This document shows, in pieces, positions 54,761 to 63,867 of a DNA stretch of 64,000 bases. The stretch is taken from the NCBI RefSeq assembly GCF_024582815.1, contig NZ_CP102099.1, positions 186,001-250,000 of the forward strand, in the 5' to 3' direction. A program made the position numbers and the translations under genes. Position 1 is the first letter of the stretch. Every line of letters starts with the position of its first letter. The notes below the pieces were generated by a model. It made no database searches. It was not told the DNA's origin and saw only the letters and a program-made list of their open reading frames with translations. The DNA is from Acinetobacter colistiniresistens (GTDB lineage Bacteria; Pseudomonadota; Gammaproteobacteria; Pseudomonadales; Moraxellaceae).

Positions 54761-56179
54761 TTAGAATGAACGGACGTCAACAAAATGGCCCGCAATCGCT
54801 GCGGCAGCGGCCATGGCTGGGCTGACCAAATGTGTTCGCCCACCATTGCCTTGACGACCTTCAAAATTACGGTTCGAGGTCGATGCACAATGCTCACCTG
54901 GTTGTAATTTATCAGCATTCATGGCCAAGCACATTGAACAACCTGGTTCGCGCCATTCGAAACCTGCCTCCAAGAAAATTTGATCCAAACCTTCCTGTTC
55001 AGCCTGCTGTTTGACTAAACCAGAGCCCGGCACAATCATTGCCTGTTTAATACTCGACGCCACTTTACGACCTTTTACCACATCCGCCGCAGCACGAATA
55101 TCTTCAATCCGCGAGTTGGTGCATGAACCAATGAAAACACGGTCTAACTGAATATCTTCCAAAGCCTGCCCAGCAGTTAAACCCATATATTGATAAGCTC
55201 GAGTCCAGTCATTGCGTTGTACATCATCTTTGGCCTGCTCTAATGTTGGCACAGCCTGTGATACTGGAATCACCATTTCTGGAGAAGTTCCCCAAGATAC
55301 TTGCGGTTCAATCTCTGCACCATTCAATACCACCACCGCATCAAAGACGGCATCTTGGTCTGAATGTAAGGTATTCCAATATTCGACGGCTTGATCCCAC
55401 TGTTCGCCTTTTGGTGCATAGTTACGGTCTTTCACATAGGCAATGGTTTTATCATCGACCGCGACCATACCCACACGTGCACCCGCTTCAATTGCCATGT
55501 TACACACCGTCATACGCCCTTCAATCGACATATCACGGAATACTTGACCACCAAACTCAATGGCATAACCTGTACCACCCGCAGTACCAATTTTGCCAAT
55601 AATCGCCAACACAACATCTTTAGAGGTTACGCCTTTGCCTAATACACCATCGACACGCACCAGCATGTTTTTCGATTTTTTCTGTACCAAGCACTGGGTT
55701 GCCAATACATGTTCAACTTCTGAAGTTCCAATGCCGTGGGCCAAACAACCAAAGGCACCATGCGTTGCGGTATGTGAATCACCACAGACCACCGTCATCC
55801 CCGGTAAAGTCAAACCTTGCTCTGGACCAACCACATGGGCAATGCCTTGACGGATATCATTAATCCCAAATTCAACAATATTAAAGCTTTTACAGTTGTC
55901 ATCTAAAGTTTGGACCTGAATACGAGAAGTATCGTCTTCAATCCCAGCAATCCCCTGTTCGCGCTCTTTTTTAGAAGTTGGCACGTTATGGTCGGGGGTG
56001 GCTACATTGGCACTTAAGCGCCAAGGTTGACGGTCCGCAAGTTGTAGACCTTCAAATGCTTGAGGGCTGGTTACTTCATGTAATAAGTGGCGATCAATAT
56101 AAATTAAGCTTGAACCATCATCACGTTGCTTGACTAAGTGGTCGTCCCATAATTTGTCATATAAGGTTTTGCCTGCCAT
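54761..56179 (-). CDS. leuC: 3-isopropylmalate dehydratase large subunit
   Basis: A 472-residue aconitase-family enzyme with a 4Fe-4S cluster: the [14 protein letters not shown] and [13 protein letters not shown] segments carry the three Cys. The ATG at 56179 ([11 protein letters not shown]) follows GGAGGG; the long in-frame extension to 56287 is rejected. First gene of the leuC-leuD-lipoprotein-leuB transcript. Confidence 0.97.
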   Translation of the reverse strand: MAGKTLYDKLWDDHLVKQRDDGSSLIYIDRHLLHEVTSPQAFEGLQLADRQPWRLSANVATPDHNVPTSKKEREQGIAGIEDDTSRIQVQTLDDNCKSFNIVEFGINDIRQGIAHVVGPEQGLTLPGMTVVCGDSHTATHGAFGCLAHGIGTSEVEHVLATQCLVQKKSKNMLVRVDGVLGKGVTSKDVVLAIIGKIGTAGGTGYAIEFGGQVFRDMSIEGRMTVCNMAIEAGARVGMVAVDDKTIAYVKDRNYAPKGEQWDQAVEYWNTLHSDQDAVFDAVVVLNGAEIEPQVSWGTSPEMVIPVSQAVPTLEQAKDDVQRNDWTRAYQYMGLTAGQALEDIQLDRVFIGSCTNSRIEDIRAAADVVKGRKVASSIKQAMIVPGSGLVKQQAEQEGLDQIFLEAGFEWREPGCSMCLAMNADKLQPGEHCASTSNRNFEGRQGNGGRTHLVSPAMAAAAAIAGHFVDVRSF

Positions 56180-56234
56180 GTCGTCGCCCTCCATCGTGCT
56201 TGCCATCGGACTGGGTATTTTTGATCTTAACTTG

Positions 56235-56263
56235 ATTATAGCGATGCTTTTGCATAAATCTAA
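56235..56263 (-). promoter_or_regulatory. Promoter and palindrome upstream of leuC
   Basis: Minus-strand TATAAT (56235-56240) about 55 bp before leuC, with a weak -35 near 56258-56263. A perfect palindrome ATGC/GCAT (56244-56255) falls in the spacer and could bind a regulator. No leader-peptide attenuator is visible. Confidence 0.45.
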
Positions 56264-56458
56264 TTTATCATTTTTATAAATTAACAAACTTTTTGGAATG
56301 ATAAATTGTGCTTTTTAATTACTCTTCCTTTATGAAATTAAAACGATGATAAATCAAGCTGTTCCACTCTACCCTTATTCCTGCATGTGGTTTTTAGCCA
56401 AATTTAATCAAATCCTCGACTCATTTATAAATTCAATCAGCATAAATCAAAATTTCTT

Positions 56459-56488
56459 TTTACATTTTAAATGATAATGATTATTATT
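56459..56488 (+). promoter_or_regulatory. Fur-box-like promoter of the DUF2061 gene
   Basis: TTTACA (56459-56464), a 17-bp spacer and TATTAT (56482-56487) form a promoter. The 19-bp site 56470-56488 (AATGATAATGATTATTATT) matches the Fur box on eight of nine pairs and overlaps both spacer and -10, the classic repression arrangement. Fur binding is inferred. Confidence 0.75.
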
Positions 56489-56520
56489 TAATTAAATAGC
56501 GATTCTGTAGGGTGATCCTC

Positions 56521-56727
56521 ATGTCAAATATTCAACAATTTGTACTCAACAATAAACGGACTTTGAAAAAAACCTTGAGTTATTACATCATGCATATTAG
56601 TGTGGCGATGATGGTTGCCTACCTGATTACAGGCAACTGGCTTATGGCAGCCACCTTAAGTTTGATTGAACCCACGGTGCAAGCCTTTGCTTTTTTCTTC
56701 CATGAAAAAGTCTGGAATTACTTCTAA
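56521..56727 (+). CDS. DUF2061 small membrane protein
   Basis: A 68-residue inner-membrane protein with two membrane segments (about 20-40, YIMHISVAMMVAYLITGNW, and 43-56). The DUF2061 pattern RTLKKTLSYYIMHISVA and LSLIEPTVQAFAFFFHEKVWNYF (in parts) is clear. AGGGTG precedes the ATG at 56521. The Fur-box-like promoter suggests iron-repressed expression, unusual for this family whose function is unknown. Confidence 0.85.
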   Translation: MSNIQQFVLNNKRTLKKTLSYYIMHISVAMMVAYLITGNWLMAATLSLIEPTVQAFAFFFHEKVWNYF

Positions 56728-56780
56728 TTCAAAAATACTGCATATAAAACTAATTTTAAAATCTCCTTGGACAAGCCTGT

Positions 56781-57644
56781 ATGAACCTCGCTGCTTTTGA
56801 AGCATTTGTCAAAGTGATGGAAACTGGTTCAATTTCTATCGCGGCAGAACAATTATTTATTACCCAGCCTGCGGTCACCAAACGGATTCATAGCTTAGAA
56901 GACTATTTTGGGGTCAAACTGTTTGAATCCGCAGGGCGAGGTATTCAACCCACCCATGCAGCACATTCTCTATTGCCTAAAGTTCGTACATGGCTCAACG
57001 AGTTGGGGGAAATCCACCATACCTTGAGTCATGAGCAGGCTCAGGTTCAAGGTCGTTTAAAGATTGGTACCAGTCATCATATCGGCTTGCATCATTTGGC
57101 AGAGCCACTTAAAAACTTTGTGCAGCATTTTCCTCAAGTCATTTTAGATGTCCATTTTGTCGATTCAGAACAGGCTCATGAACAGGTCTTGGCGGGTGAA
57201 CTGGAACTGGCTTTTTTAACCTTACCGCCAGCTGGAGATGACCGACTCAACTATGTCACGATCTGGAATGACCCACTGGTATTTGTGACTGCACCCTTCC
57301 ACCCCTTAGCCCAGCAAAGCCAACTGAAACTCGAAGACTTAATTGCCTACCCAAGTTTATTACCTGCCGCACAAACCTACACCAGTCAGATTACACTCGC
57401 CGAATTTGAAAAAAACAATCTTAAACCCAAAATCACCATGAGTAATAATCCGCTAGAGTCAATCAGGATGCTGGTATCGATTGGCCTTGGCTGGTCAGTC
57501 CTGCCGAAAACCTTGGTCAATCGCGATTTAAAACAACTCGATTTAAAACTGGATATGCAGCGCCAGCTTGGTATGGTCTGGCATCCTGCCCGAATTCAGT
57601 CCAAAGCCGCTGAAGAACTTGTTCGCATGATGCAGGTGGGCTAA
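56781..57644 (+). CDS. LysR-family transcriptional regulator
   Basis: A 287-residue LysR-type regulator with an N-terminal winged HTH (about 2-61, VMETGSISIAAEQLFITQPA) and a C-terminal substrate-binding domain. It runs along the same strand as the DUF2061 gene, and its stop overlaps the next convergent gene. A target near the leu cluster is plausible but unproved. Confidence 0.9.
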   Translation: MNLAAFEAFVKVMETGSISIAAEQLFITQPAVTKRIHSLEDYFGVKLFESAGRGIQPTHAAHSLLPKVRTWLNELGEIHHTLSHEQAQVQGRLKIGTSHHIGLHHLAEPLKNFVQHFPQVILDVHFVDSEQAHEQVLAGELELAFLTLPPAGDDRLNYVTIWNDPLVFVTAPFHPLAQQSQLKLEDLIAYPSLLPAAQTYTSQITLAEFEKNNLKPKITMSNNPLESIRMLVSIGLGWSVLPKTLVNRDLKQLDLKLDMQRQLGMVWHPARIQSKAAEELVRMMQVG

Positions 57645-58429
57645 TCCCCTCCTCCGCTGCCACAGCTGCTGCTGCAACTACTACAGCTATTGCTGCTACT
57701 GCTACAACTCGAAGATGATGAAGATGACTGAGCCTGCAGATAGTGCATATAATCTTTGGTCATCAATTCAAGATCAAAATACTGGCCATCTTGCCAATTT
57801 AAAACCTGATCAACCGCAAAAAGTCGTGGCAATAACAGGGTATTTCTAGGCGGATAAGCATGCAGACCACAACTGACTCGCCATGCCTCAAAAAATTGTT
57901 GGGTCTGCTGTTTTGAGGTTGAGCTACCGTCATTGGGCTGATGATGTAAAAATCGGCCTAAGGTTTGCTTACATAGGTCCTGATATTGTTTTGGAAATTC
58001 CAGCATGACGTGCCACAAGGCATCAACTGCATCTGAAGGCATGGCATAGGCCTGTTTTCGAATCACATGCAAAGCCAAATAGTCCTTAAAACCAGCCTCG
58101 AGCAATTGTTGTTGCTTGAGACTCACCGCTGGATAACGAAATCTAAATCTTTCCCAGAGCACAGGATCAAATTTGAATTGATCAATCTTTTGTAATTTTT
58201 TAGATTTGGAGCGTGCAATCAAGGCAAGATTCAGCACAATCACTGTCCACATGAACGGCAAGATGACCCAAGCGCTAAAAAACTGTTGCTGCCAACTGTA
58301 CATGAAGATCAACAGCAAGATCGGAACAGCAATCCATCTGGTTTTGATCATCGGCTGCTGCCGTTTTAACTGTAATAATCCGTCCAGCAAGCGAGCCGTC
58401 TGCACGTTCTGATTTATTGTTATTTGCAT
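57641..58429 (-). CDS. Membrane protein with Ser/Cys-rich C-terminal tail
   Basis: A 262-residue protein with two N-terminal membrane segments (about 32-46 and 52-72), a helical domain whose AVDALWHVMLEFPKQYQDLC...LGRFLHHQP motif resembles glycine-rich-domain (DUF1399-like) proteins, and a 28-residue tail (235-262) made almost only of Ser, Cys and Gly. The four tail Cys could bind metal or cross-link. The tail is encoded by repetitive AGC/TGC-like DNA. It overlaps the LysR gene by 4 bp at the stop codons. Confidence 0.75.
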   Translation of the reverse strand: MQITINQNVQTARLLDGLLQLKRQQPMIKTRWIAVPILLLIFMYSWQQQFFSAWVILPFMWTVIVLNLALIARSKSKKLQKIDQFKFDPVLWERFRFRYPAVSLKQQQLLEAGFKDYLALHVIRKQAYAMPSDAVDALWHVMLEFPKQYQDLCKQTLGRFLHHQPNDGSSTSKQQTQQFFEAWRVSCGLHAYPPRNTLLLPRLFAVDQVLNWQDGQYFDLELMTKDYMHYLQAQSSSSSSSCSSSSNSCSSCSSSCGSGGGD

Positions 58430-58467
58430 GCTTTAATCTTAAAAATGAAAGATGACCATCATATGAC

Positions 58468-58495
58468 AAAAAGCGCCCTTTGCAGGGGCATCATT
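58468..58495 (-). terminator. Weak candidate terminator of the DUF2252 gene
   Basis: GCCC and GGGC arms around about seven bases, followed on the minus strand by GCTTTTTG. The stem is short. Confidence 0.35.
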
Positions 58496-58527
58496 TGTTA
58501 TCCCCACAGGCGGGCTTGCAGCGACAT

Positions 58528-59958
58528 TTAAAGATCTTGAGCAAGCTGAATCTTGGCATCTGCAATTGCATTCATAAACTGCTGATAATCACTTAAATTA
58601 CGCTCAGCAGACTGAGTTGCATAATCCTGCAAGATCTGGGTAATGGTATTCCCTTCCCCCAAATAGCCCTTCAATACATCGACGTTACCTGCTTTGGCAT
58701 GGGCATGAGCCAGCGCAAGACCGCAGCTATCGGCATATTCATAGAAAAATGCTTCATCCATCCCAGAAAGATCAATCGAAATCTTCATATCTCGTAGTTG
58801 ACGCACCAGATAATGCTGCTGTCCTTCTGTTGAAAAACCTAAGAAGATATCACTTGCCGCCTGCATCAGTTGCTGCCCCCGTACAACCCGCTCACCTTCA
58901 TGCACAACAGGCTCTGGAAAAAGCGGACTCAAAATCGAAGGTATCGATTCCTTCATTTGCAAAATCAGCGGATCTCGATCTGCATCTTCAAATAGTGCAA
59001 TCGCTGCACGTGTCCCAACACTGCCTACACCCACCACCTTGAGTGCGACATCCGTCCGTTGGTAACGATCAAACAGCACTTGTCGATCGTATTTTAGCGA
59101 ATCACGATATAACTGAAAAAAAGCATCTGCATGCTGACCAAATGGTTCATCCGCTTTGGGATGCCACAATAAGGGTTCATCATCAATAAAATGCCGGAAT
59201 CCAGATTCACCCTCTTGCTGGGTCAATTTCGGTAATACCGAGGAACTATCACGAGAAGGTGCACTATTTACTTTCTTTTCTAGTTTTTTACGGACTTTTT
59301 GATTTTCCGTTTTTTCTAATAAGGTCGTCGCATCAATGCGTTCATACCAGATTTGCACAGGAGATAAGGCAATTTGTTGATCCAGATGCGAGATATAGGC
59401 GCTGATCATATTCTGAATGGCTTTCAAGCCTGAACTTTCCTGCAAACCAATCTCTTTCGCTGCAATCACCAGACTGGTCACCAGACGTTTTAAATCCCAT
59501 TCAAATGGTGCAACCAAAGTTTCATCAAAATCATTAATACCGAATAACAGATTACGCTCTGGGCTGGCAAAACCACCAAAATTACTTAAATGGCAGTCAC
59601 CACAAATTTGCTGGAATAAGCCAGAATTAGAGGGTTCCCATGCCTGATCGAATAGCATGAGTGCAGGCATTCCCCGATAAAAAGTAAAGGGCGAGACACT
59701 CATCCGTTTGGCACGAATCGGTTTAAGTTTCTCCAAACGTCCCTGATTACTCCATTCATAAATAGTCAGTGCCGTGATTGCTTTGGGGCGTTGCGACAGT
59801 TGTGCCAGTTGCTCTCGCGGAATTTTTTTACGTTGTGCTTTGCCTAAGGCCAAGCCGTCACTCTTGGTCAGTAATTTACCTTGATAACGATGTCTGGTTA
59901 AATCGATGCTCTGTTCAGTCCAGAGTTGTTTTGGTAATTTAATGCGTTGTTCTGACAT
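58528..59958 (-). CDS. DUF2252 family protein
   Basis: A 476-residue soluble protein with kinase-like features: ICGDCHLSNFGGF (HxN-type catalytic loop analogue) and GINDFDETLVAPFEWDLKRL (DFD-like metal motif). DUF2252 proteins resemble aminoglycoside/choline kinases, but activity is unknown. It is monocistronic; no partner suggests a substrate. Confidence 0.85.
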   Translation of the reverse strand: MSEQRIKLPKQLWTEQSIDLTRHRYQGKLLTKSDGLALGKAQRKKIPREQLAQLSQRPKAITALTIYEWSNQGRLEKLKPIRAKRMSVSPFTFYRGMPALMLFDQAWEPSNSGLFQQICGDCHLSNFGGFASPERNLLFGINDFDETLVAPFEWDLKRLVTSLVIAAKEIGLQESSGLKAIQNMISAYISHLDQQIALSPVQIWYERIDATTLLEKTENQKVRKKLEKKVNSAPSRDSSSVLPKLTQQEGESGFRHFIDDEPLLWHPKADEPFGQHADAFFQLYRDSLKYDRQVLFDRYQRTDVALKVVGVGSVGTRAAIALFEDADRDPLILQMKESIPSILSPLFPEPVVHEGERVVRGQQLMQAASDIFLGFSTEGQQHYLVRQLRDMKISIDLSGMDEAFFYEYADSCGLALAHAHAKAGNVDVLKGYLGEGNTITQILQDYATQSAERNLSDYQQFMNAIADAKIQLAQDL

Positions 59959-60095
59959 ATCACGCTCTCAATCTATTCGTTAATATTTTCTATATTTTTC
60001 TAAAATATAATAGGTCATTCAATATTTTTTATTGTTGTTGATAAATAGCCAAATATTCCCGTTACTCAGGTAATATTTGGCATCCATGCCTCAGC

Positions 60096-60746
60096 TTATA
60101 TTGACCAGTCCTGAATCTCCCAAGCCTGCGCTTGTGCCAGTTTTTCCAGACGGTCATCCGGATTGACTGCGATCGCATGCGTCGCATATTCAAGCAGGAA
60201 GCGATCATTGATTGAATCCGAGTAAGCCCATGACTCGTTCACCGTTCGTCCAGCCAGCCATTGATCCAAACGTGCGAGCTTGCCCTTTTGATAGCAAGGA
60301 ATACCTGCTACCTTTCCAGTATATTGCCCATCCTGCACTTCCGCATTGGTAGCAATAATCTCGGTAATGCCAAATTCACGGAAAATTGGTGCAGTAATAA
60401 AATCACTGGTGGCGGTAATGCCCACAATCGCATGGCCAAGAGCCTGATGCTTTTTAATCGCATCGAAACCTTTGGGGCGCATTTGTGGCCGAATCACCTT
60501 CTGCATAAACAACTGATGTAACTCAGTTAAATAAGCATTATCGTGCTGGGTGAGAAATTCAAATACAAATTCATTATAGGCAATCGGGTCAAGCTGCCCA
60601 GCTTTATAATCTTCATAAAACTTGTCGTTCATTTGACGATGATGGACTGGATCAACCAAAGCTTCATTGACCAAAAACTCTCCCCATGAATGGTCAGAAT
60701 CGGTATTTAACAGCGTGTGATCTAAATCAAACAAAGCCAATTGCAT
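60096..60746 (-). CDS. HAD-superfamily phosphatase (HAD-IB)
   Basis: A 216-residue phosphatase of the SerB-like HAD-IB group. Motif I is LFDLDHTLLNTDS (D7, D9), motif II ITATSDF, motif III the Lys in YQKGKLARLD, and motif IV YSDSINDRFLL. It lies beside rppH and ptsP, an order shared with Pseudomonas, where the neighbouring HAD enzyme has been linked to histidinol phosphate. That substrate is plausible but not shown here. Confidence 0.88.
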   Translation of the reverse strand: MQLALFDLDHTLLNTDSDHSWGEFLVNEALVDPVHHRQMNDKFYEDYKAGQLDPIAYNEFVFEFLTQHDNAYLTELHQLFMQKVIRPQMRPKGFDAIKKHQALGHAIVGITATSDFITAPIFREFGITEIIATNAEVQDGQYTGKVAGIPCYQKGKLARLDQWLAGRTVNESWAYSDSINDRFLLEYATHAIAVNPDDRLEKLAQAQAWEIQDWSI

Positions 60747-60930
60747 AGAATTTCTCGTTTAAACTGAAAATTAAGAAAAAAAATGTAAATCTATCTCCGC
60801 TAGTCGATAGAAATTCGTTAAGATCATAGCAATTTTTAAACATTTTACTTTGACCTTTTTCGAGTTGGACAAGAAGAGTGACTGTCCCCGAGATCAAAGT
60901 CAACGATATAGATAAAATTTAGGTAGCCAA

Positions 60931-61407
60931 ATGATCGACTCAGAAGGTTTCCGACCCAACGTCGGGATCATTTTGGCAAACGATGACGGACAAGTTTTAT
61001 GGGCAAAGCGCATTGGTCACAATGCTTGGCAATTTCCACAAGGAGGAATCCAATTTGGAGAAACCCCTGAACAGGCACTTTTTCGTGAACTGAGAGAAGA
61101 AGTCGGTTTATTGCCCGAACACGTCCAGATTATAGCGCAAACAAAAGGTTGGCTGCGTTATCGTTTGCCGCATCGGTACATTCGGTCAGATTCAGATCCG
61201 GTATGTATTGGACAAAAGCAAAAATGGTTTTTACTGAAGTTAACGGCATCGCCCCATCATATTCAGTTAAACCTGTCAGACCCACCCGAATTCGATGAAT
61301 GGCAATGGGTAAGTTACTGGTACCCATTGGGTCAAGTGGTCAACTTCAAACGTGATGTTTACCGTAAAGCCATGATGGAATTATGTTTACAATTACCTCA
61401 GCGTTAA
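60931..61407 (+). CDS. rppH: RNA pyrophosphohydrolase
   Basis: A 158-residue Nudix hydrolase that removes pyrophosphate from 5'-triphosphate RNA and starts mRNA decay. The Nudix box is 38-60: G38, E44, R52, E53, E56, E57 and G59 are all in place. AGGTAG precedes the ATG. It sits upstream of ptsP. Confidence 0.95.
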   Translation: MIDSEGFRPNVGIILANDDGQVLWAKRIGHNAWQFPQGGIQFGETPEQALFRELREEVGLLPEHVQIIAQTKGWLRYRLPHRYIRSDSDPVCIGQKQKWFLLKLTASPHHIQLNLSDPPEFDEWQWVSYWYPLGQVVNFKRDVYRKAMMELCLQLPQR

Positions 61408-61412
61408 TTGTT

Positions 61413-61447
61413 GAAAAATCATCATTTTAAGCAATGATTTTTAACAA
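61413..61447 (+). terminator. Candidate terminator of rppH
   Basis: AAAAATCAT and ATGATTTTT arms with an 11-nt loop, in the short gap before ptsP. Confidence 0.6.
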
Positions 61448-61454
61448 GAGAGCT

Positions 61455-61474
61455 GTTATAACTAGGTCTATAAC
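61455..61474. promoter_or_regulatory. Small palindrome upstream of ptsP
   Basis: GTTATA and TATAAC arms 8 bp apart. It could mark the -10 region or an operator of ptsP. Confidence 0.4.
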
Positions 61475-61500
61475 GATTCAATAAATTGGAGTAAACATCC

Positions 61501-63795
61501 ATGTCAAACATGCAGCTCGACACCCTTAGACGCATTGTGCAAGAAATTAATGCGTCCGTCAGTTTGCATGAATCATTGGACATTATGGTCAATCATGTGG
61601 CCGATGCCATGCATGTGGATGTTTGTTCTATTTACCTGCTGGACGAACGGAATCGCCGTTATGTACTGATGGCGTCCAAAGGTTTAAAACCAGAAGCGGT
61701 TGGTAATGTCGCTTTAAATGTCGGCGAGGGTCTCGTTGGTCTGGTAGGACAACGCGAAGAAATTGTTAACCTAGACAACGCGCCTAAACACGAACGCTTT
61801 GCCTATCTGCCTGAAACAGGCGAAGAGTTATTTAACTCATTCCTTGGCGTTCCTGTGATGTATCGCCGTAAGGTCATGGGCGTGCTCGTGGTACAGAACA
61901 AAGAACCTCAAGATTTTAGTGAGGCGGCTGAATCCTTTTTGGTCACACTCTGTGCGCAGCTTTCAGGTGTGATTGCCCATGCCCATGCAGTGGGTAATAT
62001 CGATGTTTTCCGTAAACCAACGACTGGTTCAACTTATAAAACATTCCAAGGTGTTTCAGGTGCAGGTGGGATTGCTTTAGGCCGTGCTATTGTGCTCTAT
62101 CCACCTGCTGATCTGACTGTCATTCCAGATCGCGAAGCAGAAGACATCAGTGAAGAATTAGATTTACTTGATCAGGCGATTGCTGCTGTTCGTTTGGAGA
62201 TTCAGTCTTTAGATGAAAAAATGCAAGACTCGCTGATGTCGGAAGAACGCGCTTTATTCAGTGTCTTCCTGCGTATGCTAGATGAGAATGCCCTGCCAAG
62301 TGAAATTAAAGATCATATTCGTGCCGGCAGTTGGGCTCAGGGTGCCGTACGCAAAGTGATCGACAAGCATGTGGTCCTGTTTGCACAAATGGAAGACGAT
62401 TATCTGCGTGAACGTGTCTCTGATCTCAAAGACCTTGGTCGCCGAATTTTGGCTTGCTTGCAAGAAAACGATACCAGTCACCGTGAACTGAGCCCAGACA
62501 GTATTTTAATTGGTGAGGAAATCAGTACTGCGGCCTTGGTTGAATTGCCCGTGGATAATATTGCTGCGATTGTCACTTCTGAAGGCGCAGCCAACTCGCA
62601 TATGGTCATTGTCGCGCGTGCGCTGGGGATTCCAACGGTGGTGGGGGTCACTGAATTACCCATCACAACACTGGATGATATCGAGATGATTGTGGATGCC
62701 TATCAGGGCCGTGTCTTTGTCAATCCACCACGCCGTTTACGCCAACGTTATAAAGAAGTGCAAAAAGAAGAAGAGCAAATCGCCAAAGATTTAAAGCAAT
62801 ACGAAACCAAAGATGCGATTACCCCAGATGGCGTATCCATTCCGCTATTCGTCAATACAGGTTTGATGATTGATGTGGTGCGTGGTGTACAACGTGGTGC
62901 CAAAGGTGTGGGACTCTATCGTAGTGAAATTCCTTTTATGCTACGTGAACGCTTTCCTGGTGAAGAAGAACAACGTGCCATTTACCGTCAACAGCTCAGC
63001 CATTTTGCCAACAAACCTGTGATTATGCGCACTCTGGATATTGGTGCGGATAAAGATTTGCCTTATTTCAGTATCGAAGAAGAAAACTCGGCCTTGGGTT
63101 GGCGTGGTTTACGCTTCACGCTGGATCATCCTGAAATTTTCTCTGCACAAATTCGCGCCATGCTCAAAGCCAGTATTGGCCTGAATAATTTGCATATCTT
63201 ATTGCCGATGGTCACCAGCGTCAGTGAAGTTGAAGAAGTGCTGTATCTGCTGGAACGTGACTGGATTGCAGTACAGGAAGAAGAACAGGTTAAAATCACC
63301 AAACCGAAAATCGGCATCATGGTCGAAGTGCCTAGTGTGCTGTTACAGATCGATGAGTTTGCTGAATTGGTTGATTTTTTCTCGGTCGGCTCTAACGATT
63401 TAACCCAGTATTTACTGGCAGTGGATCGTAATAACCCGCATGTGGCCAACGTCTATTCGCATTTCCATCCATCCATTTTACGTGCGTTAAAACGCTTAGT
63501 AGAAGACTGCCACATTCATCAGAAACCCGTCAGTGTCTGTGGTGAAATGGCAGGTGATCCGTTATCAGCAATCTTGCTGATGGCCATGGGCTTTAATACT
63601 CTTTCCATGAGTTCGAGCAACATTCTCCGAGTCCGCAAGGCGATTTGTCATGTTCCAATGAGCGACGCCAAAAAACTATTGGATGATGTGCTACAGATGA
63701 ATAACCCGCTGGTGATTAAAAGCTGGCTGGAACATTATTTCAAAACGCACGGTCTAGCAGATATGGTCAAATCCAACCGTTTGGTGAGTGCATAA
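61501..63795 (+). CDS. ptsP: Phosphoenolpyruvate-protein phosphotransferase PtsP (EI-Ntr)
   Basis: A 764-residue enzyme I of the nitrogen PTS that autophosphorylates with PEP and passes phosphate to NPr. It has an N-terminal GAF sensor domain (about 1-165), the EI phospho-His region with H367 (EGAANSHMVIVA), and a PEP-utilising TIM barrel (about 420-720) ending in the VSVCGEMAGDP segment. The GAF domain matches PtsP rather than PtsI. A terminator follows. Confidence 0.96.
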   Translation: MSNMQLDTLRRIVQEINASVSLHESLDIMVNHVADAMHVDVCSIYLLDERNRRYVLMASKGLKPEAVGNVALNVGEGLVGLVGQREEIVNLDNAPKHERFAYLPETGEELFNSFLGVPVMYRRKVMGVLVVQNKEPQDFSEAAESFLVTLCAQLSGVIAHAHAVGNIDVFRKPTTGSTYKTFQGVSGAGGIALGRAIVLYPPADLTVIPDREAEDISEELDLLDQAIAAVRLEIQSLDEKMQDSLMSEERALFSVFLRMLDENALPSEIKDHIRAGSWAQGAVRKVIDKHVVLFAQMEDDYLRERVSDLKDLGRRILACLQENDTSHRELSPDSILIGEEISTAALVELPVDNIAAIVTSEGAANSHMVIVARALGIPTVVGVTELPITTLDDIEMIVDAYQGRVFVNPPRRLRQRYKEVQKEEEQIAKDLKQYETKDAITPDGVSIPLFVNTGLMIDVVRGVQRGAKGVGLYRSEIPFMLRERFPGEEEQRAIYRQQLSHFANKPVIMRTLDIGADKDLPYFSIEEENSALGWRGLRFTLDHPEIFSAQIRAMLKASIGLNNLHILLPMVTSVSEVEEVLYLLERDWIAVQEEEQVKITKPKIGIMVEVPSVLLQIDEFAELVDFFSVGSNDLTQYLLAVDRNNPHVANVYSHFHPSILRALKRLVEDCHIHQKPVSVCGEMAGDPLSAILLMAMGFNTLSMSSSNILRVRKAICHVPMSDAKKLLDDVLQMNNPLVIKSWLEHYFKTHGLADMVKSNRLVSA

Positions 63796-63814
63796 AACAT
63801 CAAGCTTTCAAATA

Positions 63815-63853
63815 CAAAAAGAGCGATTATTTTTTAATAATCGCTCTTTTTGT
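63815..63853. terminator. Bidirectional terminator
   Basis: AAAAAGAGCGATTATT and AATAATCGCTCTTTTT arms around TTTT, between ptsP and a convergent gene. Confidence 0.9.
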
Positions 63854-63867
63854 ATGGGGCTGATTTA

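Noticed and set aside
54761-56287. 36-residue N-terminal extension of LeuC
   Set aside because: The extension crosses the -10 region and lacks similarity to LeuC; GGAGGG precedes the ATG at 56179.
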